A DNA stretch of 13,570 nt, taken from contig CAZDHT010000137.1 in the NCBI GenBank assembly GCA_964505325.1, positions 1-13,570 on the forward strand. The letters are read 5' to 3'. Shown piece by piece: positions 1 through 6,625 of the stretch. The stretch comes from CAZDHT01 sp964505325 (lineage in GTDB: Bacteria > Planctomycetota > PUPC01). The position numbers were made by a program, and so were the translations under genes. How positions within the stretch are numbered: position 1 is the stretch's first letter; each line of letters starts with the position of its first letter. The notes beneath the pieces are model-generated. The model was given only the letters and a program-made list of their open reading frames with translations, was not told the origin of the DNA and searched no databases.

Positions 1-58
1 CTGAAGGCGGGGCCTATTCTCGGAGCTGTCGCTCCTCGCCCCGTCTCGAAAACTGCGG

Positions 59-1009
59 ATGACTCAGACGCCGCCGCCATTGACAGCCTATTCCGAGCGC
101 CATATACTCCGCGTCCAGCGGAGGATGGCCGTGCCTGGAGCAAAGTTGGACCTGAAGACGTTGGATGACCTGATCCGCAGGGCCCTGGCGGAGGACGTGG
201 GGCCGGGCGACGTGACCACGGCGGCGCTGATCGATCCTAAGCTGCGGGGCGGGGCTCGCCTGGTGGCGCGCGAAGGGGGCGTCTTGGCCGGCATGCCGGT
301 AATTCGGCGGCTCCTGCGAACGTTCGACACGCGGCTGCGGCTGTGGGAAGCGCTGCCGGACGGAACGCGGCTCAAGAAGGACATGGTCATCGCTACCCTC
401 CGCGGGCCGGTGGCGTCAATGCTGGCTGTCGAGCGGACGCTGCTCAACTTCCTCCAACGGCTCTCGGGTATCGCGACGCTGACGCGGCGGTACGTGGACG
501 CGGTCGCCGGCACGGGCGTCAAGATCCTCGACACGCGGAAGACACTCCCCGGCTGGCGGGGCCTGTCGAAATACGCCGTGGCCGTCGGCGGCGGCGTCAA
601 CCACCGGATGGGCCTCTACGACCAGGTCCTCATCAAGGACAACCACCTCCGCGCCCTCCGCGAGCTCCACGCCCTCCCGGAGCAGGCGGTCGCGATGGCG
701 AAGGCACGTCTGAAGCGCCGCCGGAAGATCCGCTTCGAGGTCGAGGTCGAGACGGTGGACGACGCCGAGGGCGCCGCGCGGGCGGGCGCCGACATCGTGA
801 TGCTGGACAACATGCCCCCCGCCCGGATGAAGGAAGCGGTCAAGGCGATCCGTGCCCTGAGCCGGCGGACCATTATCGAGGCCTCGGGCCGCATCTCGCT
901 CAAGAACGTCCGGGCGGTCGCGCGAACCGGGGTCGACTGGATCTCCATCGGCGCCATCACCCATTCCGCCGGTGCGCTGGATATCTCATTGGATATGGAA
1001 ACCGGATGA
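59..1009 (+). CDS. nadC: Nicotinate-nucleotide diphosphorylase (carboxylating), quinolinate phosphoribosyltransferase
   Basis: Converts quinolinate plus PRPP to nicotinate mononucleotide, CO2 and pyrophosphate in cytosolic de novo NAD synthesis. Seen from M1 at 59: an N-terminal lid region with EDVGPGDVTT (45-54), ERTLLNFLQRLSGIATL (125-141), the PRPP/quinolinate barrel motif ILDTRKTLPGWRGLSKYAV (156-174), GGGVNHRMGLYDQVLIKDNH (177-196), the acidic strand EVEVETVDDA (227-236), MLDNM (248-252) and the phosphate-binding end IEASG...GVDWISIGAITHS. The 316 residues are slightly longer than usual. The true start may be GTG 131, which has GGAGG (120-124) at 6-nt spacing, whereas ATG 59 has no Shine-Dalgarno sequence but overlaps a TGA at 60-62 as ATGA, so it could be coupled to an upstream gene outside the window. 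The stop overlaps the birA start, so the two are co-transcribed and probably translationally coupled. The family call is secure; the start is not. Confidence 0.96.
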   Translation: MTQTPPPLTAYSERHILRVQRRMAVPGAKLDLKTLDDLIRRALAEDVGPGDVTTAALIDPKLRGGARLVAREGGVLAGMPVIRRLLRTFDTRLRLWEALPDGTRLKKDMVIATLRGPVASMLAVERTLLNFLQRLSGIATLTRRYVDAVAGTGVKILDTRKTLPGWRGLSKYAVAVGGGVNHRMGLYDQVLIKDNHLRALRELHALPEQAVAMAKARLKRRRKIRFEVEVETVDDAEGAARAGADIVMLDNMPPARMKEAVKAIRALSRRTIIEASGRISLKNVRAVARTGVDWISIGAITHSAGALDISLDMETG

Positions 1010-1815
1010 ACGTACTCTCTTCGGACGAGCTCCGTCGCGGTCTTCAAACGCGCATCGTCGGGCGCAAGATCCACGTGCATGACCGCGTGGTTTCGACCAA
1101 CGATGTGGCCTGGGAGCTTGCCGACCGCGGCGCGGAGGGGGGGGCTGCGGTCTTTGCGGAGGAGCAGACGGGCGGCCGCGGCCGGCTGGGCCGCAACTGG
1201 TGGTCGCCGCGCGGGGCGGGAATCTGGATGTCGGTCCTCCTGCGCCCGCCCGACCTGGCGGGGCCGGAACAGGAAGGAACGGTCCCCATGACGACCATCA
1301 TCGGGGCGCTGGCCGCGGCGGACGCCATCCGAGCCGCCACCAGGCTGCCGGCCATGATCCGCTGGCCGAACGACGTTCTCGTCGGCCGGAGGAAAGTCGC
1401 GGGCGTGCTCGTCGAGGCCCGGCAGGGAGAAACGGGCCGCGAACTCGTGCTCGGGATCGGTATCAACGTGAACGCAAGGCAGTCTGCGATGCCGGAGGAC
1501 ATCGCGCGGTCGGCGACCTCGCTTTCTGAGACAGCCGGCCAGGACATCGACCGGCTGGAGCTGGCGAGAACGCTGCTGCAAGAACTCGACCGGTGGTACC
1601 AGGTCAAGCTCGACCGGGATAGCGAGGCCATCAACCGCCGCTGGCGCGAGCTGTCCGCCACGCTGGGCCAGCGGATCGAGCTGGAAGAGGACGGGCGGCG
1701 TTACGAGGGGACGGTGATCGACGTCGACGTCCGCTTCGGCCTGGCGCTGCGGCTCGACCAGGGCAACATCCGGCACTTCAGGGGAGAACACGTGACCGTC
1801 ATCCGCCACCACTGA
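1006..1815 (+). CDS. birA: Biotin--[acetyl-CoA-carboxylase] ligase, catalytic type without HTH
   Basis: Activates biotin with ATP to biotinyl-AMP and transfers it to the lysine of biotin carboxyl carrier proteins, in the cytosol. The 269 residues contain the ligase fold with the adenylate/biotin-binding loop GGRGRLGRNW (56-65), RWPNDV (119-124), the lysine motif KVAGVLVE (130-137, K130) and GIGINVN (150-156). They end with the small SH3-like domain (about 219-269, GQRIELEEDG...GEHVTVI). There is no N-terminal winged-helix domain, so this is a group I enzyme that should not repress biotin genes itself. The ATG at 1006 overlaps the nadC stop as ATGA; an in-frame GTG/ATG further upstream would run far into nadC, so this start is preferred. 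Pairing with nadC makes a small cofactor operon. No regulatory site is visible between the two. Confidence 0.95.
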   Translation: MNVLSSDELRRGLQTRIVGRKIHVHDRVVSTNDVAWELADRGAEGGAAVFAEEQTGGRGRLGRNWWSPRGAGIWMSVLLRPPDLAGPEQEGTVPMTTIIGALAAADAIRAATRLPAMIRWPNDVLVGRRKVAGVLVEARQGETGRELVLGIGINVNARQSAMPEDIARSATSLSETAGQDIDRLELARTLLQELDRWYQVKLDRDSEAINRRWRELSATLGQRIELEEDGRRYEGTVIDVDVRFGLALRLDQGNIRHFRGEHVTVIRHH

Positions 1816-1956
1816 ACAGGCCAGGGGCCGACCACGCCGCCGTGGCAGCGGCGCGCGAACTTGTCTTTCCGCGCCGGACCCTCTCACAACCCATTAAAGG
1901 TTTTCTGCTTACATGTCGATATCGTAATTGGGGGAACGTGTAGGAGAATTGCGCCC

Positions 1957-3198
1957 TTGTCGGATACTGACGGAGCAAACGGCTCCCCGAGCGGCACCCC
2001 ACCGGATGTGCAGAGCTCCCCCCCGGACGCGGACGACCGCGTCGGCAATCAGATGACGTGGGAGCCGTTCGAGGACCAGCAACTTCCTGACACGTCCATC
2101 ACCTATCTTCATGCGGCGCTGCTGGTGGACGATACGGACCGCACCCTCTACGCAACGGAATGTCCGGGGAACCACGCACTTCTGGCCGGCCGGGTCGTCG
2201 GACAGAACTGGCGCGAGCTGTTCCCGGAGTTCGAAGAAGTCCAGATCGAGGCGGAGGGTCCCCCCGACACCTTCTTCTTCATCAGCAGCGGGAAAGACAA
2301 GGCCGCGTACCGCGTCCGGAAGTGGAGCGCGGTGCCGATACCGGGCACGGGCAGCGGCCATTTCATCGTGGTCGAGGGAATCGGCGACCCGACGGCGGTC
2401 CGCGAACTCATCTACCGGGAGAGAATGATCGCCCTGGGCCAGATCGCGCACGGTGTCGCTCACGAAATTAACAACCCCCTGACCATCGTTTCGGGTTGGG
2501 TCCAGATCCTGCTCGCCCAGCAGGATGTGGATCAGGCGCGTCACGCGCGCCTGCAACTGATGAACAAAGAAATCGGACGCATCACGAACATTGTCCGGCG
2601 CCTGCTGAGTTTCGGGCGGCGGGCCCCGGCCGAGCCGCAGTTGGTCCAAATCAACCGCATCGTGTCGGACGTTCTCACCCTGGTTGAATACCAAATCCGT
2701 AACGAGAACATCCAGGTCGCCACCGACTTGGGGGCCGACCTGCCGCCGGTGATGGGAGACCCAAGCCAACTCCAGCAGGTATTCCTGAACATCATTGTGA
2801 ACGCCCGCCAGGCGATGCCGAACGGCGGGTCGTTGGCCATCACGACCGACGTCACGAGCGACGGCTCGGTCGAGGTGGCACTGGGCGATACGGGCTGCGG
2901 CATGTCAACCGAGCTGGCCCAGAAGATCTTCGACCCGTTCTACACGACGAAGGGCGAGAACGGCGGCTCGGGCGTCGGGCTGTTCCTGTGCCGCAACATC
3001 GTGAAAGACCACGGCGGCACGCTGACCGTGTCGAGCCGGCCCGCTGAAGGCTCCACGTTCATCGTCCGGCTGCCCAGTGCGGCGGAGGAGGAATCGGCGG
3101 ACCAAGCGACAAGCGATCTGGGCGAATTGTGCCGCGGCGTGGACGGCAGGCCCGACGCGGCGGGCGACGTCGCACTCGGCCCGGCCGGCCCCGGGTAG
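1957..3198 (+). CDS. Soluble PAS-type sensor histidine kinase (HisKA/HATPase_c)
   Basis: Cytosolic autophosphorylating kinase, probably donating phosphate to the HD-GYP response regulator two genes downstream. Starting at TTG 1957 (AGGAG at 1942-1946, 10-nt spacer) gives 413 residues. Residues 1-45 are low-complexity and acidic; 46-150 look like a PAS-type sensor fold (AALLVDDTDRTLYATECPG), though a PAS call is by pattern only. The dimerisation helix has H169 in GVAHEINNPL. The ATPase domain has an N box (NIIVNARQAM, N282), a G1 box (GDTGCGM), an F box (KIFDPFYTTK) and a G2 box (GSGVGLFLCRNIVKDHGG). The last about 38 residues are a Gly/Ala/Asp-rich tail outside the kinase fold. No transmembrane segment is seen, so the signal is intracellular or comes from a partner. 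An in-frame TTG at 1861 is an alternative but has no Shine-Dalgarno sequence. The stop lies 15 nt before the next kinase. Confidence 0.9.
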   Translation: MSDTDGANGSPSGTPPDVQSSPPDADDRVGNQMTWEPFEDQQLPDTSITYLHAALLVDDTDRTLYATECPGNHALLAGRVVGQNWRELFPEFEEVQIEAEGPPDTFFFISSGKDKAAYRVRKWSAVPIPGTGSGHFIVVEGIGDPTAVRELIYRERMIALGQIAHGVAHEINNPLTIVSGWVQILLAQQDVDQARHARLQLMNKEIGRITNIVRRLLSFGRRAPAEPQLVQINRIVSDVLTLVEYQIRNENIQVATDLGADLPPVMGDPSQLQQVFLNIIVNARQAMPNGGSLAITTDVTSDGSVEVALGDTGCGMSTELAQKIFDPFYTTKGENGGSGVGLFLCRNIVKDHGGTLTVSSRPAEGSTFIVRLPSAAEEESADQATSDLGELCRGVDGRPDAAGDVALGPAGPG

Positions 3199-3213
3199 AC
3201 GAGGTGTGAGAAA

Positions 3214-4287
3214 GTGGCGGAAGCGGATCCCATCAAAGTGATGTTCGTCGGAGCGGATCCCGCCGCGTTCTCCGCGGCCATCGACGCGCTGACCGAGGAA
3301 GGACACGAGGTCGAGTGCGTCGCGAGCCCGTTCAAGGCATTGACCGCGAACACCCTTTCCCCCGCCGACCTGACGGTGATCGACGCCAGCCGGCTGGACG
3401 ACCAGATGCTCGAGGTGTTCGATGCGCTCAAGGAGGTCGCCACCGACCGCCTCTTGTTTGCCGCCGTCACTCCGGCGGCAAGGGCCCGCGCCGCCCGGGT
3501 GCTGAACCTCGGGTCCGATGCCATCATCGGTGTGCCCGTCGACGCCGAAGAAGTCCAGGCTCTCGTCAGGAAGCTTCGGGCGCTACGTCCCGGTGCCGGC
3601 GCCGGGCAAGTCAGCGTGGACGAGAAGTTCCGCTGGCTGGGCGAGTTCGCCGCCGGAGTCGCACACAACGTCAACAACCCGCTCACCACCGTGATCGGAT
3701 ACCTGCAGATCCTGTGCAGCAAAGTCGAATCGTCGAACGCAGGCGGCAGCGTGTTTCCCACCATGCTCAAGGAATGCAACCGCATCTCGGCGATCGTGAA
3801 GAACCTGCTGCTGTTTTCCGGCAACGGGAACATCGAGCCGCGGCCGGTCGACGTGAACCACGCCGTCGACGCCGCGCTCGTGCTCGCCGGTTCCGAGGAA
3901 AAGAACGACAAGGTGCGGACAGAGCGCAGCTACCAGCCCGGCTTGCCGGCGGTGATGGCGGACGAAGAAGCTCTGAAGCTCGCCTGCGAGAACATCGCCA
4001 TCAACTCGCGGCAGGCGATGCGCGACGGCGGCACCCTCTCCGTCGAGACGGTCGAGGACCGAACGGGCCACGTCCTCATCAAGTTCAGCGACACCGGCCC
4101 GGGGATTCCCCCGGAGAGGATTACCAGGATCTTCGAGCCGTTCTACTCCGGCTGGAACAGCGGCTCGGTCGGCTTGGGGCTCGCCGCGTCGTACGGCATT
4201 GTCAAGGGCTTCGGCGGAGACATCGAAGTGACCAGCCTGAACGGCAGCGGGACCTCGTTCGTCATCGAACTGCCCGCTTGCGTATAG
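3214..4287 (+). CDS. Hybrid-like histidine kinase with degenerate N-terminal receiver
   Basis: Second soluble kinase of the operon; starts at GTG 3214 with GAGGTG (3201-3206) 7 nt upstream, 357 residues. Residues 7-123 have the alternating pattern of a receiver domain (VMFVGADP, LTVIDAS with D57, FAAVT), but the usual acidic pair is reduced to the single D15, and the lysine normally in the KP motif is V107 in VPVD, so it is unlikely to be phosphorylated normally. The HisKA helix carries H151 in GVAHNVNNPLTTVIGYLQIL: the neighbouring acid, the general base for autokinase activity in HisKA kinases, is N152. The ATPase domain keeps the N box (ENIAINSRQAM), G1 (SDTGPGIP), F (RIFEPFY) and G2 (GSVGLGLAASYGIVKGFGG). 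It may be a weak kinase, a phosphatase, or an allosteric partner of its neighbour. The 33-nt gap to the HD-GYP gene supports shared function. Confidence 0.87.
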   Translation: MAEADPIKVMFVGADPAAFSAAIDALTEEGHEVECVASPFKALTANTLSPADLTVIDASRLDDQMLEVFDALKEVATDRLLFAAVTPAARARAARVLNLGSDAIIGVPVDAEEVQALVRKLRALRPGAGAGQVSVDEKFRWLGEFAAGVAHNVNNPLTTVIGYLQILCSKVESSNAGGSVFPTMLKECNRISAIVKNLLLFSGNGNIEPRPVDVNHAVDAALVLAGSEEKNDKVRTERSYQPGLPAVMADEEALKLACENIAINSRQAMRDGGTLSVETVEDRTGHVLIKFSDTGPGIPPERITRIFEPFYSGWNSGSVGLGLAASYGIVKGFGGDIEVTSLNGSGTSFVIELPACV

Positions 4288-4320
4288 GCGAGGCAACCCA
4301 GCGAGTCTGGAGAAACCCGG

Positions 4321-5922
4321 TTGGAAGACCTACTCGAACGCACGTCGAGAATACTCGTTGTCGACGATGAGCCGAATATCTGTGGCTTGATGCAGGAACT
4401 GCTCGCCGGCCAGCACTATGTGATCGAGACCTGCCTGAACGGCCAGGACGCTATGGCCAAGATCCAAGAAGCCGCTTACGACATGGTCATCTCCGATCTG
4501 AAAATGCCCGGCATCAGCGGCATCGAGTTGATAAAGTCGGTCAAGGCCGCCTCGCCCGACACCGCCACCGTGCTCATCACCGGATATGCCACGGTCGAGA
4601 CGGCGGTCAAAGCGCTTCGATACGGCGCCGATGACTATGTCACCAAGCCATTCAACATCGAAGAACTGCGCAAAGTCGTCAGCCGTGGGCTGGAATCGAA
4701 GCAGCTCCGGGAGCGGAACCACGACCTGGTCACCATGCTCCAATCCGCCAACCGCGAGCTCAAGCGCCACAAGAATGAACTGAAGCACGAGGTGGTGAGA
4801 ACGAGCGAGAGCCTGCTCGACACGAACTCCCGCCTCGAGCAGAGGGTGCAGCAGCTCAAGACGATCATGAAGGTCACCGAGGCGATCACCTCCATTCTGG
4901 ACCTCGGTCGCCTGCTCGACTTCTGCCTGAGGCTTCTCGGCCGCGAAATGCAGGTCGAGAACAGTTCGCTCATGCTGATGCAGCCGGGCGGTCAGCGGCT
5001 CGTCGTCGAGGCCAGCTACGGCCCGCGCGCCGAGCAGGTGATGAACAAAGAGCGAAAGCTGGGCGACGGCGTGGCCGGCTGGGTGGCCGAATACAAGGAA
5101 CCCCTGCTCATTGAGGATGTGGACAGCACCCCCGCGTTCGCCACGGAATTCTCCCCACAGTATCCGGGCAAGTCATTTCTGTGCGTGCCGCTGAGCCTGA
5201 AGGAACGTACACTGGGCGTCCTCAACCTGACCGGCAAAACCAACGGCGAGCCGTTCACCGAGCAGGACCGCGACTTTGTGTGCGCCATCGCCGGACAGAT
5301 CGCCGTCGCAATCGAGAACGCCGGGCTGTACGACACCATCCAGCAAAACTCCCTCAGCGCGGTGCAGGCGCTGGCCGACAGCCTGGAGGCGCGCGACCCA
5401 TACACCAGCGGCCACTCGGCACGCGTCACCGACTACGCCGTCCGCATGGCCAAGACGCTCGACGTCTCGGCGCCCAGTATCGATACCTTGCGCTACGCCT
5501 GCCGCCTGCACGACATCGGCAAGCTTGGCATCAGCGAGGCCGTCCTGCACAAGAGCCGCGAGCTTTCCGAAGACGAATGGGCGATGATCAAAGAGCACCC
5601 GACCAAGGGCGAACGGATCGTCGGGTCGCTCGGGTTCCTCAACCGCGCGCAGCCGATCGTGCGCCACCACCACGAACGCTGGGACGGAACCGGCTATCCC
5701 GACGGGCTCAAGGGTGAGGAGATCCCGTTCCTGACCCGCATCCTGACCGTCGCCGACGCCTACGATGCGATGACCTCCCAACGGCCCTACCGCTTCGCGA
5801 TGTCCCGCAAGGAGGCGCTCGCCGAACTGGACGTCGCTGCCTCGAAGCAGTTCGACCCCGCCGTCGTCAGGCAGTTCGTGAAAGTCATCGAGAGCGGGCC
5901 GACGCTGCATCACCCGAGCTGA
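4321..5922 (+). CDS. Response regulator with receiver, GAF and HD-GYP domains (c-di-GMP phosphodiesterase)
   Basis: Expected to hydrolyse cyclic-di-GMP when its receiver is phosphorylated by the adjacent kinases. TTG start at 4321 with GGAG (4309-4312) 8 nt upstream; 533 residues. The receiver (about 9-123) is canonical: D15/D16, phosphoacceptor D59 in ISDLKMPG, T87 and K109 in TKPF. A charged coiled-coil linker (about 124-182) leads to a GAF domain (about 184-335, including LGDGVAGWVAEYKEPLLIEDV and SFLCVPLSL), then HD-GYP (about 344-525) with GHSARV (H365), HDIGK (H397/D398), KEHP (H426), HHHERWDGTGYP (449-460, GYP 458-460) and VADAYDAM (D479). All metal and GYP signature residues expected for an active enzyme appear present. 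The GAF ligand cannot be read from sequence. It is last in a three-gene operon and faces the STAS gene tail to tail. Confidence 0.95.
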   Translation: MEDLLERTSRILVVDDEPNICGLMQELLAGQHYVIETCLNGQDAMAKIQEAAYDMVISDLKMPGISGIELIKSVKAASPDTATVLITGYATVETAVKALRYGADDYVTKPFNIEELRKVVSRGLESKQLRERNHDLVTMLQSANRELKRHKNELKHEVVRTSESLLDTNSRLEQRVQQLKTIMKVTEAITSILDLGRLLDFCLRLLGREMQVENSSLMLMQPGGQRLVVEASYGPRAEQVMNKERKLGDGVAGWVAEYKEPLLIEDVDSTPAFATEFSPQYPGKSFLCVPLSLKERTLGVLNLTGKTNGEPFTEQDRDFVCAIAGQIAVAIENAGLYDTIQQNSLSAVQALADSLEARDPYTSGHSARVTDYAVRMAKTLDVSAPSIDTLRYACRLHDIGKLGISEAVLHKSRELSEDEWAMIKEHPTKGERIVGSLGFLNRAQPIVRHHHERWDGTGYPDGLKGEEIPFLTRILTVADAYDAMTSQRPYRFAMSRKEALAELDVAASKQFDPAVVRQFVKVIESGPTLHHPS

Positions 5923-6024
5923 TCGGGCTCCCCTTGCGTCTTGGCGCGATCCAGAACATCTCGCAGCGTTACCTCACGCAGCACCGCCGCCGAGAACCGG
6001 ACGCGCGTTCGGAACCGGTCGCCG

Positions 6025-6396
6025 TCAGCTTGTTTCCCGGCCAATTGATCCAACCGCTTCGTCCACCGTACCGTAGATGTCCATCAGCCGCGAGAAGAAA
6101 ACGCTGTCCATCTCCTCGCGGATTCTCCGGCGCGGCGCAGCGATCTTAATGCACCCTCCGGCGTTCAACGCGGCGCGGTGGAGCTTCAGCAGCAGCCGCA
6201 ACCCGGCGCTGCTAATCGAATTCGCCTGTACGAGATCGACAACAAAGTCCCGGCATCCGTCGGCGATCGCCCCGGCGAAGGCCTCCTCGAATTCCTTCGT
6301 CGTCGCTTCGTCGATGCGCCCGGCAACGTGCAGCACGCAGACCTTGCCATCACCCACAGGCATCGACTCCGGGGCGACGCTGAACAACTTCGACAT
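6025..6396 (-). CDS. STAS-domain anti-sigma factor antagonist (SpoIIAA/RsbV-like)
   Basis: Small cytosolic switch protein of 123 residues made of one STAS domain. In this family the unphosphorylated form binds the anti-sigma kinase and frees a sigma factor; phosphorylation of one Ser turns it off. Seen: VLHVAGRIDEAT (21-32), the strand FVVDLVQANSISSAGLRLLL with the likely phosphoacceptor S63 in SSAGL (aligned to DSSGL of SpoIIAA, so the preceding Asp is Ser here), and IKIAAPRRRIREEMD (83-97). The ATG at 6396 has AGGAG 6 nt upstream. It lies 229 nt downstream of, and on the same strand as, the PP2C phosphatase gene that is its probable partner, with a candidate promoter of its own in the gap. 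The kinase and sigma factor are not in the window. Confidence 0.9.
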   Translation of the reverse strand: MSKLFSVAPESMPVGDGKVCVLHVAGRIDEATTKEFEEAFAGAIADGCRDFVVDLVQANSISSAGLRLLLKLHRAALNAGGCIKIAAPRRRIREEMDSVFFSRLMDIYGTVDEAVGSIGRETS

Positions 6397-6453
6397 TCGC
6401 GTCTCCTACGCAGCGCAAGCTCGGTGACAATCTGGTCCAACCACAGAAGCCAT

Positions 6454-6482
6454 ACTGTACCGAAACACCCGCCGCGATTCAA
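6454..6482 (-). promoter_or_regulatory. Candidate sigma-70-type promoter for the STAS gene
   Basis: Read on the minus strand: -35 TTGAAT (6477-6482), 17-nt spacer, -10 TACAGT (6454-6459), about 50 nt before the STAS ribosome-binding site. Each hexamer matches consensus at 4 of 6 positions, so this is moderate evidence. Just upstream lie two direct GGTAATG copies (6506-6512, 6520-6526) and an inverted pair ACCACAGA/TCTGTGGT (6440-6447, 6515-6522) bracketing the promoter, which could be binding sites. Confidence 0.4.
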
Positions 6483-6525
6483 CCTTCGCGGTCTCAGGCC
6501 ATTCCGGTAATGCCTCTGTGGTAAT

Positions 6526-6535
6526 GGGGGGGGGG
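6526..6535. repeat. G10 homopolymer tract between phosphatase and STAS genes
   Basis: Ten consecutive G residues followed by CCC, about 130 bp upstream of the STAS start codon and 45 bp upstream of the candidate -35 box. Tracts of this length are prone to slippage, in vivo and in sequencing. Confidence 0.85.
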
Positions 6536-6625
6536 CCCGTCGGGCAGCCAGCCGGTTTGACCTCACTGCGTGTGGAGCGGCAGATTATGCTTTGAGATCG
6601 GAAAGCGCCTCGTGCGCCGGACGGT

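Noticed and set aside
1..168. Open frame from the window edge to TGA 166-168 as the tail of an upstream gene
   Set aside because: The translation is low-complexity and unrecognised and would overlap nadC substantially; too little to support a call.
616..1887. Long minus-strand open frame opposite nadC and birA
   Set aside because: Shadow of two clearly recognised plus-strand genes in GC-rich DNA; its translation has no recognisable motif and is Arg/Pro/Ala-rich.
1816..1956. Promoter between birA and the first kinase (AT-rich pocket with TTAAAG and TATCGT)
   Set aside because: Spacer is about 19 nt and both boxes are poor; a promoter is plausible here but cannot be placed.
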